In this document: one piece after another, positions 33,682-44,892 of the stretch | Position numbering within the stretch: the stretch's first letter is position 1 | Layout of the letters: the number at the start of each line of letters is the position of its first letter | Program-made: the position numbers and the translations under genes | The notes under the pieces: generated by a model | What the model saw: only the letters and a program-made list of their open reading frames with translations | Told to the model about the DNA's origin: nothing | Databases searched by the model: none | DNA from: Dryomyza anilis | Lineage: Eukaryota; Arthropoda; Insecta; Diptera; Dryomyzidae | NCBI GenBank assembly: GCA_951804985.1 | Contig: OX638130.1 | Span: 37,534,894 to 37,598,893 of the forward strand | Reading direction: 5' to 3' | DNA length: 64,000 nucleotides

Positions 33682-34475
33682 GTATAATAAGTTTAACTAC
33701 TCCCTTTTTTTTAAACTGACAGATAAGTGTGAATACTACAATGAAGAAGCTTGCAAGGGATATTTGGCGGAACAGGCCTCAAGGAGGAACGAGTTAGAAC
33801 TCGCTCGTCTTCTCGACGTTGAACGTAACCTGGAGCCTGCTCCTGAGTTTAGGCCCATTCCAGTTACCGTACATTATTCTGATCGAGGTAAGTTATTGTC
33901 CCCTTTTTTTAAATTAAGAACGATTGATAAATTAATTATTTATTTATTTCAACTATGTATTTATACTTTTGTGTGTGTGTTTTATTTTCATTTCTTTTTC
34001 CTTGTAGTCCCGCACGATGCCGACTATGCCCCTCGCATGTACGAATACCTGTATTTCGAACCACAGGATGGCTCAGACGGCGATTCTGGGCCGAACTCCC
34101 TTTCATTTGGTTTTTGGACTGAGTGGGAGGAGTATGTGGGTCGGTTGCAGCGCGATGCCAGAGGTCGAACTCGTTTTGGAGATTGCCAACGAAAAACGTA
34201 GGCTTATGACCTTATGGGGAAATGACCCCATGGATTACTTTGAAGAATATATACAAGAGCTACAAACTAATTGTTGGAAGGATGAAGATAGAGACGGCCA
34301 CCTGGTCGGATACAAGCTCAGTAGTTTAATTCTGGACTTAAGAGGTAGCCAGAGCCTACCCGACTTCTTGGCGGTTTGCCAGGAAGTTATGTGGTTGGAT
34401 GCAACCATTGGTGTCTATTTCACCCCACTCTGGCTACCGCCGTCAATCCAGTACCTATTATCATTGAAACAGTAA
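33560..34475 (+). pseudogene. Spliced coding-like segment of unknown function
   Basis: Three GC-rich coding blocks are separated by AT-rich sequences with good splice signals: donor GTAAGA at 33645 and acceptor (T-run then GACAG) at 33719; donor GTAAGT at 33889 and acceptor TTGTAG at 34008. Both introns are phase 1 and join in frame. The second block encodes KCEYYNEEACKGYL and LARLLDVERNLEPAPEF; the third VPHDADYAPRMYEYLYFEP, then, after a one-base shift near 34165, EVELVLEIANEKRRLMTLWG and LWLPPSIQYLLSL to a stop at 34475. No family is recognised and no convincing start codon exists. It may be host gene sequence or part of a retroelement. Confidence 0.45.
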
Positions 34476-34931
34476 TTATTAAGTTAACAAAGAAAATTAA
34501 GTTATACGAAAATGAAATTATACAAAAAAAAAAAAAAATAATGATCCTTTAAAAAAAAAAAAACAAAGCACATATTGCTTTGTAACAAAGTCTTTAGTTT
34601 CATTTCTTTATCCGTATGTTCGTTATTTTATATATACCTATTTTTTTTTCTCTTTCAGTAAGCTAATCGCATAAAATTGTTAAATTGCATTTTTGCGCAA
34701 GCATTAGCGAATGTTGTACATGCTTGTTGTGGTTAACTTGTTGGTTTCATTGTCTTCGTTTTTTTTATACCTTGTGTATCGTTGCCTAGCGGGTTCCTGC
34801 TTCACTGAGCTAGTGCCGAGGTTTAGCTTTTGCTGAATTGCATTTTTTCGTTTATGCTACACATAAGCTCCTCACTTCTATCTCCCCTCCATTTTAATTC
34901 CCAAGCTTATAATCTTTTGCATTAGGCCATT
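34476..34931. other. AT-rich stretch, possible 3' flank of the spliced segment
   Basis: Oligo-A runs at 34524-34560 and T-rich sequence; no coding content recognised. The RTE-like element begins at 34932. Confidence 0.4.
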
Positions 34932-34949
34932 CTTACTTACTTACTTAAA

Positions 34950-36950
34950 TGGCCCTTACAACCGTGGGTCGGTTTTGGCCGCTGAGATAAAGCCGCGCCA
35001 GTCGCTTCAGCTTTGCGCGCGCTGACGCCAGTTAGAAATACCAAGCGTTGTCAGGTTGTCCTCAACTTGGTCTTTCCAACGCAGATTTGGACGACCTCTT
35101 CTACGCTGTCCACCTTCGAGCCTTGATTCAAGCACCTTCTTAGCTGGAGTGTTTTCATCCATTCGTTCGACATGGCCTAGCCAGCGAAGCCGCTGGATCT
35201 TGATGCGCTTGACTATGTCAATGTCGTCGAATAACTCGTACAGCTCATGGTTCATACTGAGTCGATACTCGTTAGCAAAGCAGATAGGGCCAAAGATTTT
35301 ACGGAGGATCTTTCTCTCGAACGCTCCCAGTACTCTCTCATCGGTGGAGGCCAACGTCCATGTTTCTGCACCATAAAGTAGGACGGGTGAGCGTTGTTTT
35401 TGTCCGGCGAGAGAGGGCTCTAATTTTCAATTGCCTACTGAGCCCAAAGTAGCACCTGTTGGCAAGAGTTATTCTCCATTTAATCTCCAGGCTGACGTCG
35501 TTGTTGCTGTTGATGCTGGATCTCAAATAGACGAAGTCCTTCACAATGTCGAACTTGTGTGTGTCAAAATCAGCTTTTTGTCCAAGACGTACGGACTCCT
35601 TTCTGCTTGTTAACACAAGGAACTTCGTCTTGTCCTCGCTCACCACTAGACCCATTCGACGCCACTCTTTATCCAATCTGGAGAATGCTGCGCGGACTGC
35701 TCGTGTGCTCCTGCCAATGATATCAATATCATCGGCATATGCGAGCAGCATGACACTTTTGTTGAGGATAGTGCCGCTTTGACGGAGTTCGGCAGCTCGA
35801 ACTATTTTCTCCATCAATAAATTAAAAAAAATTGGCACGATAGGAAGTCACCCTGCCTGAAACCTCGCTCGGTATGAAATGGCTCGGAAAGGTCTTTTCC
35901 TATTCTCACTGAGCAACGTGTGTTGCTCAGGGTCATCCTGCAAAGCCTTATAAGTTTCGCAGGTATACCGAACTCAGACATTGCGGCGTATAATCGTTTC
36001 CTTATCGGAGTGTCGAAGGCGGCTTTATAGTCGACTAATAGGTGGTAGGTGTCGATCTGTTTTTCTAGGGTCTTTTCCTGGATTAGGCGCAATGTGAAAA
36101 TCTGGTCTATGGTGGTTTTTCCAGGTCTGGAGCCGCACTGATAAGGTCCAATCAGTCTGTTGACGATGGGCTTCAGTCTTTCACATAATACGAACGATAG
36201 AACATTGTATGCGATATTGATTAGGCTGATCCCACGGTAGTTGGCGCAGATAGTGGGATTCCCTTTCTTAAGGATTGGACAGAGTAAACTGAGGTTCCAG
36301 TCACTTGGCATGCTTTCATTCGACCATATTCTGCTTACGAGCTCGTGCATGCTCTCTATTAGCTCTTCGCCTCCCGTCTTAAACAATTCAGCAGACAGGC
36401 CATCAGCACCTGCGGCTTTGTTGTTTTTCAGCCGAGCGATAGATGTTCTGACCTCGTCATGGTCGGGTAGCGGGATCTCAACGTCGTCATCAAGTACTAG
36501 GGTTGCCGGGTTTACTTCTCTATCGGTGGAATTGCGGTCATCATCACCGGTCAGCAGTTTAGAGAAGTGATCCCTCCATATTTTCAGTGTGCTCTGCATA
36601 TCTGTGACTAGATTCCCGTTTTCATCTTTACAAGAAAAGGCTCCGGATTTTGAACATCCGGCTAGGCGTCTTATATTCTCGAAGAATTTTCGAGCCTCAT
36701 TCCTGTCCCCATGCATCTCAATCTCCTCACACTAATGTCTTTCTGCCTCGCTTTTTTTACGCCTGAAAAGACGTCTCTCTTCCCTTCTCTTCTCTTTGTA
36801 TCGCTCCTTCGCAGCTCGCGTAGCTACTGACTGCAGGGTGGATTTGTACGCATCGTCTTTCTCTGCAGTGGCCGCGCGACACTCTTGGTCATACCACTGA
36901 TTCCTCAGGGGGCGTTGGAATCCAAGCACCTCTTTGGCAGCCGTACGCAT
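34950..36950 (-). pseudogene. RTE-like reverse transcriptase, copy 1
   Basis: The RT is spread over three frames: a linker (KDDAYKSTLQSVATRAAKER, 36950-36732), fingers and palm (LKNNKAAGADGLSAELFK; PYQCGSRPGKTTIDQIFTLR; LVDYKAAFDTPIRKRL with motif A Asp; 36716-35814), then LLAYADDIDIIGRS (motif C YADD) at about 35730-35770, thumb, and a C-terminal block RLRWLGHVERMDENTPAKKV to RRRGRPNLRWKDQ. Frameshifts lie near 36725, 35825 and 35380. The catalytic residues are kept but the frame is not. Confidence 0.88.
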
Positions 36951-37089
36951 AGAGCAGTAGACATGGTTCCACTGCGCGCTTATAACATCGAGAGGAGGAG
37001 TGCTTTGTCTAAGCAGGTGTGAGAGTCGAATGGAAAAGGCTTGCGTTGTCTATTGTGATTGCAGCTTTCCGACGTCTAGCTTTCTCTAC

Positions 37090-37860
37090 GTTTGGTTCCG
37101 TACGTTCTTCGCAGCGCTTAAGCGCGTGCGGACCTTGGCTGCTACAAGGTAATGATCCGAGTCCATATTGGCACCTCGGATAGTGCGTACCTCCAACACG
37201 CTCGAAGCGTGCCTTCCGTCAATCACAACGTGATCAATTTGGTTTCACGTTTTTGGTTCGGGCGACAACCATGTGGGATACCGAAATGTTCGAATCTAGT
37301 GCTACTTACTACCATTTTTCGTGCTGCGGCGAAGTCGATTAGCCTCGTTCCGTTATCGGAAGTGTTGGCATGGAGGCTAAATTTTCCGATTGTGGGACAA
37401 TAGATGGCTTATCTGCCCACCTTGGCGTTAAAATCGCCTAGCACGATTTTGATATCGTGGCGGGGGCAGCGCTCGTATCCGTTGTCTGGGCGCTCGTAGA
37501 AGCGCTCTCTTGTCTCATCATCTTTCTCGTTCGTCGGAGCGTGTGCACAAATTAGGCTAATGTTAAATTTTTTGCCTTGATGCGAATTGTTTCCAGTCTT
37601 TTGTCCACGGGCGTGAACCTAGACACAAGGTGGCGAAGTCTCTTGCCGACCACAAATCCACATCCAAATTCATGTCTCTCCGCATGGGCGCTATAGTAGA
37701 TATCACAGGACGCTTGTTCGAGCAGCCCTGTCCCGTCCATTTACTGGATAGCGGTGATGTCAGCCTCATATTTTTCGAGGACATCTTCCAGCTGGATAGA
37801 GGCACCTTCCCTATAATGGGACATTCCAGATGCATATCCGTAAATCATGGTCCTTAAAAC
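37090..37860 (-). pseudogene. RTE-like APE endonuclease domain, copy 1
   Basis: Minus-strand blocks show the endonuclease that nicks target DNA: ITAIQ then a stop where the catalytic Glu is expected (ITAIQ*MDGTG, TAG at about 37741), CDIYYSAHAERHEFGCGFVV, RIKAKNLTLALICAHAPTNE, RHDIKIVLGDFNAKVG (GDFNAK motif) and LIDFAAARKMVVSSTRFEH. At least two further stops and frameshifts occur (for example near 37410 and 37240). Confidence 0.75.
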
Positions 37861-38299
37861 GTTTGCGTGGGTAGTCATCGTTGTAATCGGTCGTTATCCG
37901 AGGCTTCTTTTGTGTTTTCATTGGGCGCATAGGTTTTTTCAGTGGTGGGACCCAAACCAAATGCACGAACCCTTTCTCTGAGGGAGATGTTCGCCACTCA
38001 CTTTAGCCGACTTCTACACCGGGTGTTGTAGAGCGTCGTTTCCAGGGACTTCCGCGCGGAGGATTTCCACCGAAGTGGAAGCATCGCCATTTGACAATTT
38101 GTCAAATGGTGACCAGTGAGTTGACTTGAGACGACACCGACAAGGATTGCTCTTGCTTCGCCATGTTGAAGCGCTCAGACACGTTGCCTTGTGATAATCG
38201 CCCCCATAGCCCCCTAACCTATATCTGTACTGCAATGATCTTTCTGTCGTTTGTTTCCATAGACAATGCTCTTGACCATGAAAGTGAAGCACTGACCTA

Positions 38300-38850
38300 T
38301 CTCAATTATAGTATATTACTTAAGAGTTATATGATTTTATTTTGGATTTTATTTATTACAGATCACAGTTGTCACAGGACTTATTATCGAAAGGACTTCA
38401 TAGGGTCATACCCAAATTGAAGAAAATTTGTTTTTCCTATTCTGGTTTTTTAATAAAACTTTATCGCCTTCCTTAAAAACTACCGTATTTAATGTATTAT
38501 CGTAACTCCGTTTAGATCTTTCCTTAGCTTTTTCTTGATTTTGTCTGACTATCTCATGTGTACGCTGTATTTGGTATTTTAATACCTTATTGTAATCTTC
38601 ACTGTTCTAATTGGTGAACATTTTCGTTTTAGGTTCAAATCCGTATAAAGTACGACAAGGCGTTTGCCCTGTTGTCATATGCACTGTGTTATTGTGCACA
38701 TGCATTGCCGAATTCAACCATTGGCCCCAGTTGGACACATCCTCTTTTGCAAAACATCTCAAATACTCCGCTAAAGGTGTGTGACTTCGTTCTAACGAGC
38801 CATTCGCCTGCGGATGATAAGGTGTTATATGCATTTTTTTTAATGTTTAA
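38300..38850 (-). pseudogene. Gypsy integrase, C-terminal part
   Basis: The minus strand reads HITPYHPQANGSLERSHTPL, where PQANGxxER carries the third catalytic Glu, then LRCFAKEDVSNWGQWLNSAM and, after a break at about 38605, NQEKAKERSKRSYDNTLN, FKEGDKVLLKNQNRKNKFSS and YEVLSIISPVTTVI, the C-terminal region of gypsy integrases. Several stops are present. The zinc-binding and central region upstream (38850-39290) is badly decayed. Confidence 0.8.
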
Positions 38851-39229
38851 TTGCACGTGTCTGAAAATAATTTTGACACAAAATTTGAACCATTAAAATT
38901 TTCGGAATATTATAACGCGTGATAATCTTCTTGAAAAGTAAATATATATTTATTTCCCGATACTGTCCATATAAACCTTATCGAATGGACGTGTTGGCGT
39001 ACGAATAGTGTTCTGATTTGTGGTTTAAGTTTTGTGATTTGCTGATCTAAAATATTTTGTGTAGTTTTGGATCGTGTTTGTACGGCTGTAATATCTGGTT
39101 CTAAATATGGTATTCTGCTTAAAGCATCCGCATTTAAATTCTTTTTGCCTGGTTTGTAAATTATTTCAAAATCATAATCCGATAATTTGTGTCGGAAAGG
39201 GGCTGATGATCTGTAAAAATTTTGAATGG

Positions 39230-40150
39230 TCGCCCTAATATGTATGCTCTAAAATACTTTGTTACCCAAACAATTGCTAAAAATTCCTTTTCAGAATTCT
39301 GAATATCGTTTTTCTGCTCCATTTAAAGTTCTACTTGCAAACGCGATCGGTCGGTCGCTTCCTACTTCACCTTGAGATAGGACTGCACCTACTGCTTCGT
39401 TTCTTGCGTCTGTTGTTAGTAAAAAAGTTTTTGTAAAATCTGGATATGCTAATATTAGAGGTGAAATTATTGATTCTTTCAAATTTTGACAATCGTCTGT
39501 CCATGTAAATTTAACGTCCTTTTTAAGTAAATTATTAATTGGTAAAGATAACCTTGCCATATTGCTTATGAACTTTCTGAAATAATTTATTAATCCCAAG
39601 AATGCTTGTACTTCTTTTCTGTTTCTTGGTACTGGAATATTTTTTACTCATTCGACCTTAGCGGGGTCTGGCAGCGTACCAAGTTCTAAATATTTATGCC
39701 CTTAATATACAACTTCACGACGTAAAAACAGACATTTTTCGGTATTTAATTTTAAATTATGGTCTCTTAGTTTCTGTAATACTTTACTTAATCTGTGTTC
39801 ATGTTCGCTTATATTTTTCCCATACACAACTATATCATCAAGATATACAAAATAATCGATACCCTCTTAAGATGTGATGAATTCAAAATGTCCAAGTCCT
39901 GTACTGAAGGCTTTATCACCTTCTTCTACTAAGACCTGATGATAGCCACTTGCTAAATCTAAAGTTGAAAAATACCGACTGTGACCAAATTGATCTAATA
40001 TTTCATCTATTCGCGGAATCGGAAATACCTATTTTACGATTACGTCATTTAATTTACGGAAATCTATGACAAGTCTCCATTTTTTATTACCGTTTTTGTC
40101 CCTCCTCTTCGGTACCAATAGTAATGGTGAATTCCAGGGTGATATGCTTG
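39230..40150 (-). pseudogene. Gypsy reverse transcriptase and RNase H
   Basis: From about 40150 downward: RLVIDFRKLNDVIVK, PIPRIDEILDQFGHSRYFST, TLDLASGYHQVLVEEGDKAF, then catalytic YLDD in YFVYLDDIVVYGKNI, LKLNTEKCLFLRREVVY, FLGLINYFRKFISN and RNase H FLLTTDARNEAVGAVLSQ with [16 protein letters not shown]. In-frame stops occur after VIVK, after FITS (TAA), after VVY (TAA) and after PAKVE (TGA), so the gene is dead though its catalytic residues survive. It follows the protease linker at 40472-40960. Confidence 0.9.
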
Positions 40151-40471
40151 GCTATATAATGCCAGCATCTAACATTTTGTTAACCTGTCTATTAATCTAT
40201 GTGTGTGTGGATGTTTGTATTGTTTTTGGTTAATTGGTTGTTGTTGTTCCATTGTGTTGTTGTGTCGTGTTTCAGTATCGGCGTGTATGACAGTTCATCA
40301 CCTTCTAACTGAAAAACATCGTGGTAAGAAATACAAGGATTTTTTAATGATGTGATTTCCTCCTTATTTAAAGATTCATCGATGTTATTTTTTTTCTAAT
40401 AATCTATTAATCCTATTTTTTATATTCACTGAATTTATAGTATTTATTGTAGAATTGTTTGTATCTCTGAT

Positions 40472-40962
40472 TTACTGATTAAAATTTGAAAATTTCAGTT
40501 TAAAATTGTTGTCTATTATAATGTCCTTTTCTGTAGCTTTTAATACTGAGACATAAACATTATTTTTGTTAACATTCGATAAGCTTTCCTCCAAATATAC
40601 TCCAGGATAAATTTCTTGTTTATGTATTAATACAATTGGAATTTTTGTTTTTAGTGTAATTTCTACTATTTTTGCTGTTCTCGGCATGATTTTTATTTCA
40701 TGATTGTAATAAATATTTTCTATGTCGGCTCGCGTTTTCATTGATAATCGGATAGTGTGATTCTTTCCTTTATCATAGAATGTAATGGTCTTATTAATTG
40801 CGTTTATTACGGATCTATTCCATATGTTATTCCGTCCTATCATTCCGTCTGCTGGTATTCCTTGTTCAAGAGATACTACATGCATTATTAAATGTAACCA
40901 CTTTATATTACTGTGTTGTATATTGGTCGTGAGTAGTTTAGATATGGGACCCCCTCGCATGT
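40472..40962 (-). pseudogene. Gypsy pol segment between protease and RT
   Basis: Downstream of the Polinton junction, the frame reads HLIMHVVSLEQGIPADGMIG then RNNIWNRSVINAINKTITFY, typical of the end of the retropepsin domain and its linker before RT. The N-terminal half of the protease is found 22 kb away at 63130-62990, on the other side of the Polinton, in the same orientation. Confidence 0.85.
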
Positions 40963-40964
40963 GG

Positions 40965-42627
40965 CCCCAACTTCCAATTGGAAGTTGAATAATCTAATTG
41001 GATTATACTGGGGTTCTAACTGTGAGTTCCAATTTACTTGCAGACCTATAGAGCGCCGCAGGCAAAAAGAGCGCCGCAGGCAAATAGAGCGCCGCAGGCA
41101 GTAGAATAGATATGTGACCCCTGATACTTCTGTTGATATGTCATAATCCCTTTGGAAAAAAGAGCGCCAAGCTACGTTTAATCGGAGTTTATTCAACTAC
41201 GTATTGGAATTCCTATTAGAACACTTGTTAGAATACTTGCTGGAATTTCTATTAGAATAATTTTAGAATTACTAGTTGGAATTCATGTTGGTATTTTTAT
41301 TTTGCTTTTGTTGGTACAGTTTTCGAATACATGAGAATACATGCTTCAGGTTCAGGTATTAGAATTGGGTGGGATCTGTGTTTTTACGAGAGTCTGCAAA
41401 GGCTCAGAGAGGGGTCAGTGTTTTTGCGAGAGTATGCAAGAGACGCCGAGAAAAAAAAAATCATGTATACCTATCGCAGGTACTTGAAGATTGTGGTATG
41501 TTTTTTTCTGTTGACCTTTTTATACCAGAGGGTGGGATCGTTTTTATATTACCCTTTTTAGTTAGAACAAAGGTTCATGCAACCGTAATAAAAGAAATGG
41601 GATCTTTTTTATATTGACTTTTTTTAGTTATTACAATATAACAAAAGATAAATGCAACCGTCATAAAATGTCTAGTTTATGACGTCATTAAAAGATTATA
41701 AAAAGGTTTTCTATTGATTTTTCTATTGATTTCATGAACAAACGTGGTCCTTGAACCTGTCATAAAAATGTCCGAAACCGAACTGTCAATTTAATGTGCA
41801 TCTGTCAGTCGCAGTGTGGGATCGTTTTTATATTGACCTTTTTTAGTTATTACAATAGAACAAAGGTAAATGCAACCGTCATAAAATTTCTAGTTTATGA
41901 GGATTTGTATCTTATGTAAACACATTGTGGTAATAGAATGGTCCATTCATCCATAATACATTTCTAGTTTATGACGTTGTTAAAACGATTGAAAAACTTC
42001 TTATTGTTTTTTTAATCGTTTTCGAGAAAATACGTAATCCTTGGAACTTCTGAAATGTCCGAGTTCGATTAAATTTTCTTCCTTTGGAATCAGTTACAAA
42101 TCGCTCCTCCACGTTACGTGTGCATTGAGTAAATTTACTTGTAAAATTTTATTTAAAGTTTAAATAAAGTGTTAAAAAGTTATTATTTTTTAAATCTAAT
42201 TAAAAAAAAATAAAGTTTTCAACTTTTTTTGTTAAATTTAAAAACAAAATAAATAAAAACAATACAAACATGTTCCTGTGTAATAAGTGTAATCAAATCT
42301 TCAATATCTTTTTAAAACCGAAGGATGAAACCGAATGCAATGGCGAAAAATTTGCATTCAGGGACTATGACGCTTGCAGGGCAGCAGCAGCACCTAGCAG
42401 ACACCAAGCAGCACCAAGCATGCATCATGCAGCAGTACCTATCAGACAACAAGTTGCACCAAGCAGACAACAAGCAGCACCAAGCAGACAACAAGCAGGC
42501 AAAAAGATTCAAGTATTATAAGTATCTCTGATGATGAAGATGAAATTAGATGCAATCAACCAACATCATCTAATATAAATTAGAGAAATGATGCTCCACT
42601 TGCAAATCAACCCAAAAGGAGAAGAAG
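40965..42627 (+). repeat. Polinton left terminal inverted repeat
   Basis: This is the inverse of 61480-62955. Matching blocks include the outer CCAATTGGAA-rich edge, ACGTATTGGAATTCCTATTA, a region near TTACGTGTGCATTGAGT and the coding block at 42270-42560. A 19-20 bp unit (GAGCGCCGCAGGCAAA) occurs three times here (41057-41102) but once on the right, so the arms have diverged in copy number. It carries the first exon of the left-end gene. Confidence 0.9.
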
Positions 42628-43396
42628 CGCTTCAAACAGACCATCGATGCGAGTGGATCCAGATGTCATCGATAACGATGTTAGTATTATAACTAACGAA
42701 TCAGCACATCAATGCACACCATCACCAATAGTCAGCCCTATCCTACCAGAACAATTCCTTTCAGAAGATTGTCAACCTGCTCAGGATATTTATGAAAAAT
42801 ACTTCGACTCCAATAGAACGCTCTATATATGAGTCTGCTCAAAATATTCTGGACACTGAGGAGTATTCACTTGCTACACACCAATGCACACCATCACCAT
42901 AACAATTCCTTTCTGAAGTTTGTCAACCTGCTCAGGATATTTGCAACGATAGGGAGTATATGGAAAATACTTCGACCCCAATAGAACGCCCTCTATATGA
43001 GCCTGCTCAAAATATTCTGGATGATGAGGAGTATTCACAGTCGGCTTTAGCAGAACGAGGAATACAAGCATGGAAGTACAGCGATATCGATTCGAATTCA
43101 CAAGATGTTGCCTATAATTTTGCTAGCGGAACTTTTCGAGAAATGAACCAGTTCTAGAGTCTAATATTGAATTAACCTCCGATGATTTGGAGGAAGCTTG
43201 TTTGGAAGAAATAGTAAAAAGATCGGAAGAGGATTATAAAAAAAGGAGCTGGGGTTGGTATGACAACGACCAAATATTTTTATACCCTACACCTATGAGG
43301 TACATATATTGTAACGCCCCTTAGGAGGCGTGTCCGGAATGGAAAAGTATATATATTCTTGATCAGCATCACTACCCGAGTCCGTTTATCCATGTC

Positions 43397-43429
<33 letters not shown>

Positions 43430-44298
43430 TGCTGTCTTGCTGTCTTGCTGTCCGAATAAAAGAATAACTTGAGAAATACTGATCAGAATGCGATGAAATT
43501 TCGTCTCAATATATTTTAGCCAAAATTAGGAACTGAGTTTGAAAATGAGCCAAATCGGTCAACGGACACGCCCACCTGCCATACAAGTCACTTTTATGTA
43601 ACTCTTTCGGAACTAATAACTCGAAAAGTATTCAAGGTATAGTTATGAAATTTAAAACGTATTGTTAGAATTCACCTAAAAATATGTATTCCAAAAATGG
43701 GCGTGATCCGCCCACTTTTTTTTTCATTATTTCCCGGGTTTTCATAGTGGAAATTTGATCCGTAAATTATTAAAATCAAATCTATGAAATTTTAGCCTTT
43801 AAAAATTTTAAATATAGGCGTGGTCCGCCCAATTATATTTTTCAATTTTTTTTTTCAACTTTATGTAAATTTTTTAAATTATGGGGATATAAGACGTAAA
43901 TTTCTGATATATGAATAATATTCTGAGGGTTAATATCCCCACCAAAGGTGTAGGGTATTCCATAGTCGGGCCCGACCGACTATAAAAATCCGCCCCATGT
44001 GACCGAACTTACCCATGTGACCTAACTTTCCCAACTCGTTAGATTTAGTTATATGAAAATATATATTTATATTAAAACAATCAAATGCATTTTTATCTCT
44101 ATTTGTCTCATGTAAATACTCATGTAAATACGTCCAATAGAAATTAACAAATTCTTTACTATATTTTAGAAAGAAGATTTAAAAAAGTTAAAGGATAACG
44201 GCATCCATAGTGTTATTTTTAAACGAAGAGGTAAAACCAAATATAATATGGCGGTTTTTGAATTCAATAGTATAAATATTATAGATGAAAATAAATAA
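42270..44298 (+). pseudogene. Polinton left-end gene; N-terminal Cys-rich module shared with POLB through the inverted repeat
   Basis: An ATG at 42270 opens MFLCNKCNQIFNIFLKPKD, a CxxC zinc-binding-like start, then repeats of about ten residues (QQAAPSR, HHAAVPIRQQ) coded by CAAGCAGCACC words. The same block begins the polymerase gene in the right repeat. An 11-nt expansion of the repeat near 42490 shifts the frame here. Past the inverted repeat the product is unique: acidic, with VDPDVIDNDVSII, a ~165-bp tandem duplication (about 42711-42875 and 42880-43045) and LTSDDLEEACLEEIVKRSEE. It is cut by a repeat (43276-43990) and may end with an exon after the acceptor tatattttag at 44169 (NGIHSVIFKRRGKTKYNMAV) to the stop at 44298. 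Function unknown. Confidence 0.55.
43276..43990. mobile_element. Repeat with TACCCTACACC inverted edges and (GTCT)n
   Basis: The left edge tataccctacacc (43281) and the right ggtgtagggta (43947-43957) are inverted. Inside are tatatattcttgatcagcat and a GTCT/CTGT tandem run (43395-43450), a combination widespread in fly genomes. It is non-coding and interrupts the left-end Polinton gene. The family was not determined. Confidence 0.6.
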
Positions 44299-44355
44299 AA
44301 TATTTTGAAAAGAATGTAAATAAATAAAAAAACATTTAATCAATATAATTTTTTT

Positions 44356-44816
44356 TTATTTTTTAAACTTTTTCTTATACATTTTTAAAATAATAATATC
44401 ATTATATTTGAAATTAGTTTTGTTAAAAAGGTGTTGAAAATAATTCATACTTTTATGTTGGCATTTGTATAGCGAAAATAATACACAATAATATCCACAA
44501 GTATTGGAAAAATTTCCTTGTGTTTGATATTTATTATAAATCATTTTTTTGCTATTTTTATTGATGAAGTTTATAAATTCTCGCTTAAGAGGAGGTTGTC
44601 CAGAGGAGTCAAAATATTCGGAGTCAAAATATTTTTGTTATCAAAGTAAAACGTAATCCAGTGTGAGCCAGATGCATAAGAAGGGTCAGTATTTGCTATT
44701 ATAACTGCTGGTTTAGGTACGGTTTTTGGTAATTGATCCGATGCGAATAATCCTTTAAAATATCGTTTGGTAAAAGAATTTTTACTCAGATCATTTCTTA
44801 TGTGCAACGTATTCAT
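44356..44816 (-). pseudogene. Polinton adenain/Ulp1-like cysteine protease (PRO)
   Basis: The product would cleave capsid precursors. The first frame (44816-44574) has the catalytic His in YASGSHWITFYFD. The catalytic Cys lies in a second frame (44544-44356): NTCGYYCVLFSLYKCQH, preceded by a Gln (TQGNF) that fits the oxyanion position. Between them a frameshift and a 15-bp direct duplication (ggagtcaaaatatt, about 44612-44640) disrupt the gene. The catalytic residues survive but not the reading frame. Confidence 0.85.
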
Positions 44817-44892
44817 ATTTATAATGTAATTCGAACCTTTCGATTTCTATCAATGTCTAGCATTGAGTCATATTCACTGTATACAATGCAAG

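Larger units (their letters stand above)
34932..38211 (-). mobile_element. RTE-like non-LTR retrotransposon, near full length (copy 1)
   Basis: On the minus strand a ~3.3 kb element runs from a 5' region at about 38211 through an APE endonuclease and an RT with no RNase H to a 3' end of (AAGT)n (reading CTTACTTACTTACTT on the plus strand at 34932). This plan, with a short-repeat tail, resembles RTE-group LINEs; clade assignment is tentative. It lies inside the gypsy element, between integrase and the env tail. No target duplication could be identified. Confidence 0.8.

Noticed and set aside
34932..38211. Target duplication for the longer RTE-like copy
   Set aside because: No matching words were found beside 34932 and 38211; one flank is probably altered.
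41331..41617. Open frames in the left Polinton arm outside the Cys-rich block
   Set aside because: They are not matched as coding in the right arm, where the same DNA carries indels breaking the frames.
42312..42512. Minus-strand Cys-rich frame opposite the left-arm coding block
   Set aside because: It is the antisense shadow of the CAGCAGCACC repeats.
43395..43450. CRISPR-like short regular repeats
   Set aside because: It is a GTCT/CTGT microsatellite without spacers, inside a fly-type repeat in eukaryotic DNA.
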